Below are positions 8,361 through 20,168 of a stretch of DNA of 32,496 nt, piece by piece. Position 1 is the first letter of the stretch; each line of letters opens with the position of its first letter. This DNA comes from Alphaproteobacteria bacterium. Its GTDB lineage: Bacteria; Pseudomonadota; Alphaproteobacteria; Acetobacterales; Acetobacteraceae. Location: positions 1-32,496 of the forward strand of contig JAPLOK010000197.1 of the NCBI GenBank assembly GCA_026400775.1. Direction: 5' to 3'. The position numbers and the translations under genes were made by a program. Under the pieces are notes generated by a model. The model searched no databases and was not told where the DNA came from. It worked only from the letters and a program-made list of their open reading frames with translations.

Positions 8361-9311
8361 GCCGGAAGCGCGGATCACCGGCGCCCAGCGCGTCTGCTCG
8401 CCGGCCACCCAGGCCGGCAGGTTGGGCTGGTCGATCCAGTCGGTGCGCACGAAGGCGGCCTGGTCCAGGCGCTCGCGCACCTGTGCATCGCCCAGCACGC
8501 CGCGCACAGCCTCCGCCAGGCGCGTAGCAATGGCCTGGGGCAGGCCCGCGGGGGCTGCCAGCATGAACCAGTTGAGGCTGACGACATCACCGAAGCCGGC
8601 TTCGCGGGCGGTGGGCACATCGGGCAGGATGGCCGCGCGCGTGGCCGAGGAGACGGCCAGCCCGCGCAAGGTGCCGCCGCGCACAGCGCCCACATTCGCC
8701 GCCGCCGTGTCCCAGAGCGAGGTGGTGCTGTTGCCCAGCACCGCCTGCTGCGCCTCGGGCGCGCCGCGGAAGGGCACGTGCAGCAGTTCCGCCCGCGCCT
8801 GCATGCCGAACAGCACGCCTGTCAGATGCCCCATCGAGCCGATGCCCGAGGTGCCGAAGCTCACCGCCTCACGCCCGCGGCGCGCGGCATCGGCGTATTG
8901 CTGAAGATTGGTGATGGGGCTGTTCGCCGCCACCGCGCACAGGATGGGCGCGCCGCCCATCAGCGCGATGTAGCTGAAGCTGCGCGCGGAGTTGTAGGCG
9001 ATGCCCTGCTGCATCTGCGGCAGCAGCACCAGCGGACCAGGTGTGGAGAGCAGAAGCGTATAGCCATCCGGCCGGTCATTGGCCGCCGCCGTCAGCCCCA
9101 CAGCGCCACCGCCGCCCGCCCGGTTGTCGATCACGAAGGGCTGGCCCAGCGCACGTTCCAGCCGTTCGGCCACCGGGCGCATCATCAGGTCCGAGGCGCC
9201 GCCGGGCGTGAACGGGATGATCACCCGCACCGGGCGCGAGGGCCAGGCAGGCTGGGCGAGAGCCGGGGCAGCGAGAGCTGATGCGGCCAACAGGGCGCGA
9301 CGAGAGACCAT
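8352..9311 (-). CDS. tripartite tricarboxylate transporter substrate-binding protein (Bug family)
   Basis: MVSRRALLAASALAAPALAQPAWPSRPVRVIIPFTPGGASDLMMRPVAERLERALGQPFVIDNRAGGGGAVG; AAGGAG RBS upstream of ATG at 9311. Confidence 0.93.
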   Translation of the reverse strand: MVSRRALLAASALAAPALAQPAWPSRPVRVIIPFTPGGASDLMMRPVAERLERALGQPFVIDNRAGGGGAVGLTAAANDRPDGYTLLLSTPGPLVLLPQMQQGIAYNSARSFSYIALMGGAPILCAVAANSPITNLQQYADAARRGREAVSFGTSGIGSMGHLTGVLFGMQARAELLHVPFRGAPEAQQAVLGNSTTSLWDTAAANVGAVRGGTLRGLAVSSATRAAILPDVPTAREAGFGDVVSLNWFMLAAPAGLPQAIATRLAEAVRGVLGDAQVRERLDQAAFVRTDWIDQPNLPAWVAGEQTRWAPVIRASGAS

Positions 9312-9415
9312 GGAAACACTCCTTCGAACCCCGGCAACATGCCAAGCATGGGGGCGCGGCGCAGCGTTGCGCAACCCGGCTTTCGCACGGCGCGGCGCAG
9401 CGATTGCCCCCGTGC

Positions 9416-9431
9416 GCGGCAGGCCTGCCGC
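9416..9431. repeat. 16-bp perfect palindrome downstream of the alkA-like gene
   Basis: GCGGCAGGCCTGCCGC, just past the 3' end of the minus-strand glycosylase gene. Confidence 0.6.
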
Positions 9432-9439
9432 CAGCTTGG

Positions 9440-10072
9440 TCAGCCAGCGCTGTTCTTGATCGCCTTGTTCATGTCCGCCCGGCGCCAGAGATACCAGGAC
9501 GCCACTGTACGATGCGGCGCCCAGTCGGCGCCGATCGCGGCCAGTTCGCGGGGCTTGGGCTGGGCGTCCAGGCCCATCGCCAGGCGGTAGCCTTCGCGCA
9601 CGCCGAAATCATCCACCGGCAGCACATCCATCCGGCCGAGTGTGAACATCAGCAGCATCTCGACCGTCCAGCGGCCGACGCCGCGGATCTGCACCAGGCG
9701 TTCGATCAGTGCGTCGTCCGACATGCGCGCGGCGGCGCGGCGGGTGGGCACCAGGCCCTCTGATGTCTTGAGCGCGATGTCGCGGATGGCGGCCTGCTTG
9801 CTGGCGGAAAAGCCACAGCCGCGCAGGGCTTCGGCCGGCAATGCCAGGATGAACTCGGCGGGCGGAAAGCCGCCTGGTTCATGCAGCGCCAGCAGCCGGT
9901 TGATCATGGCGCGCGCCGCATTGCCATGCACCTGCTGGTGCGCGATGGCGCGCACCAAAGCCTCGTATGGCTCGCGCTTTTCCTGCGCGAGCGTGCACGG
10001 CCCGACCTGCTTGATGATGGGCTTGAACGGCGTGATGCGGCTCAGGGCTTTGGTGGCTTCGGCGTGCGACAT
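9440..10072 (-). CDS. DNA-3-methyladenine glycosylase II (AlkA/HhH-GPD superfamily)
   Basis: YEALVRAIAHQQVHGNAARAMINRLLAL, LIERLVQIRGVGRWTVEMLLMFTLGRMDVLPVDDFGVREGYRLA (HhH-GPD, catalytic Asp region). Confidence 0.9.
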   Translation of the reverse strand: MSHAEATKALSRITPFKPIIKQVGPCTLAQEKREPYEALVRAIAHQQVHGNAARAMINRLLALHEPGGFPPAEFILALPAEALRGCGFSASKQAAIRDIALKTSEGLVPTRRAAARMSDDALIERLVQIRGVGRWTVEMLLMFTLGRMDVLPVDDFGVREGYRLAMGLDAQPKPRELAAIGADWAPHRTVASWYLWRRADMNKAIKNSAG

Positions 10073-10140
10073 CAGCCCGGTATAGAGCATGATCCGCAAA
10101 GGCGGGATCGCCGGCGCGGTCAATCATCCTCGTATAGCGG

Positions 10141-10177
10141 CTACAGCGTGTTTCCGTGAAACGGGATCACACTGTAG
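10141..10177. repeat. REP-like near-perfect palindrome in a divergent intergenic region
   Basis: CTACAGcGTGtttCCGTgaaACGGgatCACaCTGTAG; nested stems CTACAG/CTGTAG, GTG/CAC, CCGT/ACGG. Confidence 0.75.
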
Positions 10178-10213
10178 CGCGGCGCGGCGCATCGCGGCAG
10201 ATTGGCGCCAACG

Positions 10214-10633
10214 ATGCTGCTGCCGGACCTGAACGCCACCGAAGCCCTGGCCGCCCGCCACGCGCAACTCGCGCGGCCGGGCGATGCGGTGCTGCTGAGC
10301 GGCCCGCTGGGCGCGGGCAAATCCGCCTATGCGCGGGCTTTCCTGCGCAGGCTGGCCGGCGCGCCGGCGCTGGAGGTGCCATCGCCCACCTTCACGCTGG
10401 TGCAGAGCTACGAGGTGCCGGGCGGGTTCGCGCATCATCTGGACCTGTATCGCCTGTCCGGCCCGTCCGATCTGCGCGAGCTGGGTTGGGATGAGATGCT
10501 GGCCGATATCCTGCTGGTGGAATGGCCCGACCGGCTGGGCGCGCTGGCCCCGCCCGGCGCGCTGCGCATCGCACTCGACTACGCCGAGGGTGATGCCCGC
10601 CAGGCCAGCATCACCGGCTGGGAGGAACGATGA
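10214..10633 (+). CDS. tsaE: tRNA (adenosine(37)-N6)-threonylcarbamoyltransferase complex ATPase TsaE
   Basis: LLSGPLGAGKSAYARAFLR P-loop, VPSPTFTLVQSYEV, HLDLYRLSGPSDLRELGWDEML, LVEWPDRLG. Confidence 0.95.
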   Translation: MLLPDLNATEALAARHAQLARPGDAVLLSGPLGAGKSAYARAFLRRLAGAPALEVPSPTFTLVQSYEVPGGFAHHLDLYRLSGPSDLRELGWDEMLADILLVEWPDRLGALAPPGALRIALDYAEGDARQASITGWEER

Positions 10634-11562
10634 TCGAGGCCTTCCTCGCCACCCATGGCTTCGGCGCGGCACAGCGCGCGCCCTTGCCCTCGGATGCTTC
10701 CTTCCGCCGCTACGAACGCCTGCTGGATGGGCCGGAGCCGGCGCTGCTGGTCATCGCACCACCGCCCGAGGATGTGACGCCCTTCGTGACACTCGCCCGC
10801 CATCTGGGCGCGCATGGCATCGCCGTGCCGCGCATCCTGGGGGAAGCGCCGGGGCTGATGATCGTGCAGGATCTTGGCCGCCGCACCATGGCCGAAATGC
10901 TGGATGAAGGCGCCGATCCCGCGCCACTCTACCAGCAGGCGGTCGCGGCGCTGGCGGCCTGGCATGCGGTGCCGCCACCGGCTGGCGTGCCCGCCTGGGG
11001 GCTGGCGGAGATGCAGCGCACCACCGCCGCCACCCTGCTGGACTGGTGGTGGCCCGCCATGTTCGGCGCGCCGCCCGGTGATGAGATCCGCGCCGAACTG
11101 AACGCCGCACTCGCCGCCATGCTCGCACCCTTCGCCGGCGGCGCGCTGGTGCATCGGGACTACTTCGCCGCGAACCTGATCCCGCGCCAAGGCGCGATGG
11201 GCATCATCGACATCCAGGACGCGGCGATCGGGCACCCCGCCTATGACCTGGTCTCGCTGGTCGAGGATGCGCGGCGCGACATACCCGCCGGCGTGCGGGA
11301 CGCGGCGGTGGCCCGCTACACAGCGCTGACCGGCGCGCAGGAGCTGCACGCGGCCATGGCGGTGCACGCGGCGCAACGGCATCTGCGCGTGGCGGCACTC
11401 TGGGTGCGGCTCGCGCGGCGCGACCACAAGCCGCACTACCTGGCGCATGGCCCGCGTTGCTGGGCCATGCTGGACCGGGCGCTGGCGCACCCAGCCTGCA
11501 CGGCGCTCGCCGGCTTCATGGACCGGCACATCCCGCGCGCAAAGCGAGCCAACCCGCCATGA
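10630..11562 (+). CDS. amgK: aminoglycoside phosphotransferase-family sugar kinase, probable N-acetylmuramate/N-acetylglucosamine kinase
   Basis: LPSDASFRRYERL, GALVHRDYFAANLIPRQGAMGIIDIQDAAIGHPAYDLVSLVEDARRDI; ATGA overlaps with tsaE and the nucleotidyltransferase. Confidence 0.85.
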   Translation: MIEAFLATHGFGAAQRAPLPSDASFRRYERLLDGPEPALLVIAPPPEDVTPFVTLARHLGAHGIAVPRILGEAPGLMIVQDLGRRTMAEMLDEGADPAPLYQQAVAALAAWHAVPPPAGVPAWGLAEMQRTTAATLLDWWWPAMFGAPPGDEIRAELNAALAAMLAPFAGGALVHRDYFAANLIPRQGAMGIIDIQDAAIGHPAYDLVSLVEDARRDIPAGVRDAAVARYTALTGAQELHAAMAVHAAQRHLRVAALWVRLARRDHKPHYLAHGPRCWAMLDRALAHPACTALAGFMDRHIPRAKRANPP

Positions 11563-12263
11563 AGGGCATGGTGCTCGCCGCCGGCCTGGGGCAGCGCATG
11601 CGGCCACTGACCCAGCACACCGCCAAGCCGCTGCTGCCGCTGCGCGGGCGCTCGCTGCTGGACCATGCGCTCGACCGCCTGCACGAGGCCGGGGTGCGCG
11701 AGGCAGTGGTGAACGCCCATTGGCAGGCGCCGCGCGTGGTCGAAGCCATGGCCGGGCGGCGGGCGCCCAGCGTGCGGGTGCAATTGGAGACGGAATTGCT
11801 GGAAACCGGCGGCGGGGTGCGGCTGGCCCTGCCGCTGCTGGGGCCTGACCCCTTCTTCGTGGTCAATGGCGACGCCTTCTGGCTGGACGGGCCGACCCCC
11901 GCCCTGGCCCGCCTGGCCCACGCCTTCGACCCCGCACGCATGGACGCGCTGCTGATGATGGTGCCCACCACCCGCATCGAGAACGCACCCGCCCGCGGCG
12001 ACTTCATGATGGATGCCTGGGGCGCACTGCGCCGCCCCACCCCGCGCGAAGTGGCACCCTTCCTGTTCGGCGGCATGCAGGTCCTACGCCCGGAACTGCT
12101 GGCCCCGGAACCGCTGGAACGCTTCAGCCTCAACCGCGCCTATGACCGCGCAGCACGGGCCGGGCGGCTGTTCGGCATCGCGCATGATGGCGTGTGGTTC
12201 CATCTCTCGACGCCGGCCGATCTGGCGCGGGCGGAACGGCGCCTGGAACGCGGGCTGGTCTGA
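11559..12263 (+). CDS. murU: N-acetylmuramate alpha-1-phosphate uridylyltransferase (nucleotidyltransferase)
   Basis: MKGMVLAAGLGQRMRPLTQHTAKPLLPLRGRSLLDHALDRL, TGGGVRLALPLLGPDPFFVVNGDAFW; ATG at 11559 overlaps the amgK stop. Confidence 0.88.
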   Translation: MKGMVLAAGLGQRMRPLTQHTAKPLLPLRGRSLLDHALDRLHEAGVREAVVNAHWQAPRVVEAMAGRRAPSVRVQLETELLETGGGVRLALPLLGPDPFFVVNGDAFWLDGPTPALARLAHAFDPARMDALLMMVPTTRIENAPARGDFMMDAWGALRRPTPREVAPFLFGGMQVLRPELLAPEPLERFSLNRAYDRAARAGRLFGIAHDGVWFHLSTPADLARAERRLERGLV

Positions 12264-13241
12264 TCAGCCATGCCCCGGCGGGGCGGGGTCCAGTTCCTCG
12301 GCCTCCGCGCGGTCCCAGCGAGCGCGCCAGGCGGCCAGCCCGGGCGTGTCGCGCGCAGCCTGGCGCAGCGTGACGCGGCGGGTGGCGCGGGCCTCGCGGC
12401 TTGAGGGTTCGGGCAGCGCATCGGGCGGCGCGCCGGTGGCCAGCGCTGCCCGCACCGCGGATTTCTCGGCCAGCGCCGTGGCGCTGCCATGCGCGGCCAG
12501 CAGCGCCTGGAAGGCGGCGTGGCGCGCGGTGTCGAAGGGGACCGGCTCGCCCATCGCATCGGCCTGGGGGTGCGGCGGGAAGGCATCCAACACGGGCACC
12601 CAGCCATCCGGGATATGCAGCGTGGCGGCATGGGTGCGGCGCGCGCGCAGCAGTTGTGGCAGCAGATGCGTGTGCGGCCCCTCGGGCGAGCGGCCATCGG
12701 GCGGTGGGATGGGCTGGAACACCTCGACGCGCGCGGCCCGCGTGATGAAGACGCGGTGCGGCGAGAGCGCGGGGATGGCGGCGCCGGCGGGGTTGCCGGG
12801 TTCCAGCAGCGGGCGGCCGCAACCGGCGCGGATGGCGGCGATTACCGCGGGCTCCGCGCTGCGCACGCAGGCGCGCAGATGCGAGAAGCCCAGGCCCATG
12901 TCGAAGAGAATCGCGCCCCGATCCTGCGGGCGCAACGCGTCCGTATCCGGGCCGAGTTCGGTGACGGTGTCGGCCGCGCCCGGCAGTGCGGCATGGCCCG
13001 TGGGCAGGCACAGCGTCAGCCCCTGCTGCCAGTGATGTGCGCGGCGGCTGGTCTGTTCATGGGCGAGAAGCAGCGCCTCGGCGGGTGGCGCCACGCGGAT
13101 CGCGCCGCGCGCCGTCACCACATGGCCGCGCGTGATGTCGGCTGGTTCATCGGGCATGCGCGTGAACTCGCCGATGGCGCCGAAGACGCCGACGCCCCAA
13201 TGCCAGTGCGGGTCGTGCAGACCATCGAGCAGCGCTTGCAT
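12264..13241 (-). CDS. DUF6925-like hypothetical protein
   Basis: MQALLDGLHDPHWHWGVGVFGAIGEFTRMPDEPADITR...; ATG at 13241; family name from memory. Confidence 0.6.
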   Translation of the reverse strand: MQALLDGLHDPHWHWGVGVFGAIGEFTRMPDEPADITRGHVVTARGAIRVAPPAEALLLAHEQTSRRAHHWQQGLTLCLPTGHAALPGAADTVTELGPDTDALRPQDRGAILFDMGLGFSHLRACVRSAEPAVIAAIRAGCGRPLLEPGNPAGAAIPALSPHRVFITRAARVEVFQPIPPPDGRSPEGPHTHLLPQLLRARRTHAATLHIPDGWVPVLDAFPPHPQADAMGEPVPFDTARHAAFQALLAAHGSATALAEKSAVRAALATGAPPDALPEPSSREARATRRVTLRQAARDTPGLAAWRARWDRAEAEELDPAPPGHG

Positions 13242-13276
13242 GGGCCAAGTGGACCATGCAAGCGCGCCCTGGGAAA

Positions 13277-13306
13277 GGTGCCGCGCCGGCGAACCGGCGT
13301 GGCGCC
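13277..13306 (-). terminator. probable Rho-independent terminator of katG
   Basis: Minus strand GGCGCCACGCCGG-TTCG-CCGGCGCGGCACC followed by TTTCCC; 13-bp stem with mismatches/wobble and a TTCG tetraloop. Confidence 0.65.
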
Positions 13307-13310
13307 ATGG

Positions 13311-13369
13311 GTGGCCTGGTGACCCGTCAAGCCCGCTGCAAAGTGCAGCGGACTTCACGGCCAGGACAC
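13311..13369 (-). repeat. 59-nt structured 3'-UTR repeat, copy 2
   Basis: Minus strand GTGTCCTGGCCGTGAAGTCCGCTGCACTTTGCAGCGGGCTTGACGGGTCACCAGGCCAC, just after the katG stop. Confidence 0.8.
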
Positions 13370-13375
13370 CGGGTA

Positions 13376-15595
<2,220 letters not shown>

Positions 15596-15845
15596 CTAGG
15601 GAGCGCTTCGCCATGTCAGGTCGGTGCGGGGGCCGCGCCGTCAAGCGGTGAATTGGCACGGCGGCGCATCGACTGTCCATGGCGGGCGGCAATGTACCCG
15701 GGCAAATAGCCGCCGGTGATGGCTGGGGTCTAGTGAATTGTTTTGGTAACAATGATCGTTTTTTCCGATGATTCTTGGCGCGCATGAAGAATGCTGGAGA
15801 CAGCCAGGGGGCATGGCCGGGACAGCTCGGCCAAAGATGGTTTTA

Positions 15846-15871
15846 GAATTATATTGATTTGAATATGATTC
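15846..15871. promoter_or_regulatory. AT-rich inverted repeat (candidate operator) 18 bp upstream of comM
   Basis: GAATTATATT-GATTTG-AATATGATTC, 9/10 complementary arms, in the katG/comM divergent intergenic region. Confidence 0.4.
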
Positions 15872-15889
15872 CGCACCACCTGCGGCTGC

Positions 15890-17296
<1,407 letters not shown>

Positions 17297-17474
17297 GGCG
17301 TAGGAGAAATAGCGAGCGGCGCTTTATCTAGCGGTATCTGCAATTAGACCCCATATCAGTTTTCCAATACACCACCCTCGTGTCGTATGAGTGTCTTATT
17401 GATAATTTACGCACTATAGGCACCAGGTAACCATTACCCACCCCCAACAACAAAAAGAGCAGCCAGAAAACATC

Positions 17475-18386
17475 ATGCTGAAAGAAATGCTAAATGAAGC
17501 AAAAATAGAAGGCGGGGATATGAATGTCGAACGCCGAGCCGTCGCCGAAAAAATCATCCTCTATTTTGAAAATAGACTTGAATACATTGCAAACGCGCGC
17601 AATATAGAGCGAGGCTATGTGAGGCCGTTTGCTGTTGGTTCGATAATTTGTGGCAATACAGATGACACATTTTATGTCGGATATATTCCAAATATCGGCA
17701 TGAATAGATTGGTATTTATGAACTTAACTCATAGCGGCCACCACAGCGATATAGCGTTCCATCGGTTTTTACATTCGCGAACAGGAATGGATTTTTCGGT
17801 TGCGCGCCTTGAAGGAAAATGGATGAATCTCGATGAAGCGTCGCGCAACTCTAAATTCGATGCTGTTGCAAGTATTTTGATCGCAAATGAAATGAATAGA
17901 AAGAAAAACATCGATATGATTGTTGAAAATAAACCTCTGTTCGGCCCAAATAAATATCCCGTCCAGCCTAATTTTGTATTCGTTCTTATGCCCTTTAGAG
18001 ATGATCTCACGCAAATATACAACCACGTCGTAAAACCTGCTGTCGAACAAAAAAATCTTGTTGTGCGACGGGCGGATGAAATGCATACAAACAATGCGAT
18101 TATGGCAGATGTATGGAAATCGATATGCGAGGCCAGAATAATAATCGCGGATTTAACCGGCCAGAATCCGAACGTTATGTATGAGCTTGGGATTTGCCAT
18201 ACAATCGGAAAAGAAGTTATAATGATAAATCAGAACAACGAGCAATCTAAATTTCCTTTTGATGTATCCCATATAAAAATAATTAATTACGATAATAGTG
18301 CAATTGGTGGTATGCATTTGAAGCAGAGGCTTGAAGAAACGATCGAACATGTACTATCGAAAATTGGTGGAAATTTGTCCAGTTAA
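17475..18386 (+). CDS. AT-rich island protein with C-terminal nucleoside 2-deoxyribosyltransferase/TIR-like domain; putative defence effector
   Basis: 303 aa; NFVFVLMPFRDDLTQIYNHVVKPAVEQKNLVVRRADEMHTNNAIMADVWKSICEARIIIADLTGQNPNVMYELGICHTIGKEVIMI; alternative start ATG 17520 with upstream GGCGGGG. Confidence 0.85.
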   Translation: MLKEMLNEAKIEGGDMNVERRAVAEKIILYFENRLEYIANARNIERGYVRPFAVGSIICGNTDDTFYVGYIPNIGMNRLVFMNLTHSGHHSDIAFHRFLHSRTGMDFSVARLEGKWMNLDEASRNSKFDAVASILIANEMNRKKNIDMIVENKPLFGPNKYPVQPNFVFVLMPFRDDLTQIYNHVVKPAVEQKNLVVRRADEMHTNNAIMADVWKSICEARIIIADLTGQNPNVMYELGICHTIGKEVIMINQNNEQSKFPFDVSHIKIINYDNSAIGGMHLKQRLEETIEHVLSKIGGNLSS

Positions 18387-18478
18387 GTCGGAATAACAGA
18401 AGCGTAGACCTACGGTTGTTTGTGTCGGACAATCTCAGTCGATGCAGTTGCCACGTACTGCACTGCCGATATTACGGA

Positions 18479-18539
18479 CCAGGACGCCATCGAATGCGCG
18501 CATGTCGCCGAGGCGCGGTCCTATCGCCGGCCCGCGTAA
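18479..18539 (+). repeat. 61-bp direct repeat, right copy (orphan comM 3' end)
   Basis: CCAGGACGCCATCGAATGCGCGCATGTCGCCGAGGCGCGGTCCTATCGCCGGCCCGCGTAA; encodes QDAIECAHVAEARSYRRPA* versus QDAIERAHVAEALSYRRRA* in comM. Confidence 0.9.
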
Positions 18540-18558
18540 CCCGTGGCAGCATCAGGCC

Positions 18559-19602
18559 ATGCGCCTGCTGCTGCTGTTCCTGCTGCTCGCCGCGCCCGCC
18601 TGGGCGCAGACGCCCCCCTGCCCGCGCGACGCCACTGGCCTGCGCGCCGATGCCACGCTGAATTGCGCCTGCACCCCCGAAGCCGCCGCGCAGGCGACCA
18701 GCATCTGGGGCACCGAATTCTACACCGCCGACAGCCAGCTATGCCGCGCCGCCGTGCATGTCGGCGCCATCACGCGCCGCGGCGGCGAGATCACCATCCG
18801 CGTCACCGAGGGCCAGCCGCGCCACCCGGCCAGCTTGCGCAACGGCATCCGCAGCAGTGATTCGGGCGCGGCGCGCCTGTCCTTCCGCTTCGAGGGCCTG
18901 CCCGAATTCCCGCAGCCGCGCCTGTGTCCCGACACCATGGCCACCTTCCCGCGTGGCGCGTCACTCACCTGCATCTGCACCGGTGAGGCCGCTTTGCGCA
19001 CGCCCACCGTCTGGGGCAGCGGCCCCTACACCGCCGACAGCCATATCTGCCGCGCAGCACTCCATGCCGGCGTGATTCCCGTCACCGGCGGCCAGGTGGA
19101 GGTGAACCTGGCCGAAGGCCCGGCCAGCCATCCGGGCTCCATGCGCAATGCCGTGCAGACGCGGGATTTCGGCGCCTTCGCGCGCAGCTTCGCCTTTGTC
19201 GGGCCGCAGGCCACGGCGCCGCGCGAACCCACGCAGGGGCCGGTGGCGGAGAGCCTGGCCACGCAGGGCCGCGTCTCGCTCTACATCCATTTCCACACCG
19301 GCTCGGCCGAGCTGGAGCCGGCCGCGACACCCGTGCTGGAGCAGCTGCGCACCGCACTCACCGCGCGGCCCGAGATGCGCCTGCAACTGCTGGGCCATAC
19401 CGACAACCAGGGTGGCCCCACGATCAACAACCCGCTCTCGGCCCGGCGCGCGGCGGCGGTGCGGGACTGGCTGGGTCGCAACGGGGTGGCGGCCGCGCGC
19501 ATCACCACCGATGGTCGCGGCCAGGCCGAACCCATCGCCGACAATGCCACCGATGCCGGGCGCGCGCTGAACCGCCGCGTCGAGGCGATCCGACAGGACT
19601 GA
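18559..19602 (+). CDS. secreted protein with two LCCL domains and a C-terminal OmpA-like peptidoglycan-binding domain
   Basis: Signal peptide MRLLLLFLLLAAPAWAQ; two similar units with xxTCxC...VWGxxxYTADSxxCRAAxHxGxI; OmpA domain IHFHTGSAELEPAATPVLEQL...LLGHTDNQGG...NNPLSARRAAAVRDWL. Confidence 0.88.
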   Translation: MRLLLLFLLLAAPAWAQTPPCPRDATGLRADATLNCACTPEAAAQATSIWGTEFYTADSQLCRAAVHVGAITRRGGEITIRVTEGQPRHPASLRNGIRSSDSGAARLSFRFEGLPEFPQPRLCPDTMATFPRGASLTCICTGEAALRTPTVWGSGPYTADSHICRAALHAGVIPVTGGQVEVNLAEGPASHPGSMRNAVQTRDFGAFARSFAFVGPQATAPREPTQGPVAESLATQGRVSLYIHFHTGSAELEPAATPVLEQLRTALTARPEMRLQLLGHTDNQGGPTINNPLSARRAAAVRDWLGRNGVAAARITTDGRGQAEPIADNATDAGRALNRRVEAIRQD

Positions 19603-19608
19603 CAGCCG

Positions 19609-20016
19609 ATGATCTTGGGCCTTGGCAGTGACGTGGTGGATATCCGCCGCATCCATGAGGTGCTGGACCGCCATGGCGAGCGCTTCCTCGCGCGCATCTT
19701 CACCGCGGAGGAACGCCGCAAGGCCGAGCGCCGTACGGAGAAGATCCGGGTGGCCACCTACGCCAAGCGCTTCGCCGCGAAGGAGGCCGCGAGCAAGGCG
19801 CTGGGCACCGGCTTCCGCGCTGGCGTCTTCTGGCGCGACCTGGGCGTGGTGAACCTGCGTTCGGGCCAGCCGACCATGGCGATGACGGGCGGCGCGGCGG
19901 TGCGGCTGGCGCGCATCACGCCCGCCGGCATGGTGGCGGATGTCGCGCTGACCATGACCGACGAGTTTCCCTATGCGCAGGCCATGGTGATCATCAGCGC
20001 TCGGCCGGCCGGCTAG
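19609..20016 (+). CDS. acpS: holo-[acyl-carrier-protein] synthase
   Basis: [54 protein letters not shown]. Confidence 0.95.
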   Translation: MILGLGSDVVDIRRIHEVLDRHGERFLARIFTAEERRKAERRTEKIRVATYAKRFAAKEAASKALGTGFRAGVFWRDLGVVNLRSGQPTMAMTGGAAVRLARITPAGMVADVALTMTDEFPYAQAMVIISARPAG

Positions 20017-20064
20017 AGCGGGATGCGTTGAGGTGGCATCACCGACAACGCCAAATCCCGCTCT
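20015..20064. repeat. long palindromic REP-like element / terminator after acpS
   Basis: AGAGCGGGAT (20015-20024) / ATCCCGCTCT (20055-20064) perfect 10-bp arms; nested GCGTTG/CAACGC and GGT/ACC. Confidence 0.8.
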
Positions 20065-20168
20065 CAACAGCGCGCATGAGCAGGCTGTGTGAACGCATGT
20101 GAACGCGGCATGCTCCGCCTTCCTTGACACCCCCAGGCGAGGGGGCCACACCCGCGCCAGAGCTTCCC

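Larger units (their letters stand above)
17297..18539 (+). mobile_element. candidate small genomic island inserted at the 3' end of comM (no integrase in window)
   Basis: AT-rich block in GC-rich surroundings (line 18241-18300 is 14/60 G+C versus 40/60 for line 17161-17220), bounded by a duplicated comM 3' end. Confidence 0.55.

Noticed and set aside
17297-17474. Integrase, toxin-antitoxin partner or second gene in the comM insert
   Set aside because: No ORF of credible length or RNA gene is visible upstream of the 303-aa gene; antisense ORFs (e.g. 17729-18094) look spurious.
20088-20106. Tandem TGTGAACGC x2 with 10-bp period upstream of lepB
   Set aside because: Only two copies, short, and no known matching regulator site; could be chance.
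20123-20151. TTGACA upstream of lepB as a -35 promoter box
   Set aside because: No acceptable -10 at 16-18 bp (CACACC); the CCCCC-aggcga-GGGGG hairpin overlaps the spacer. Not enough to call a promoter.
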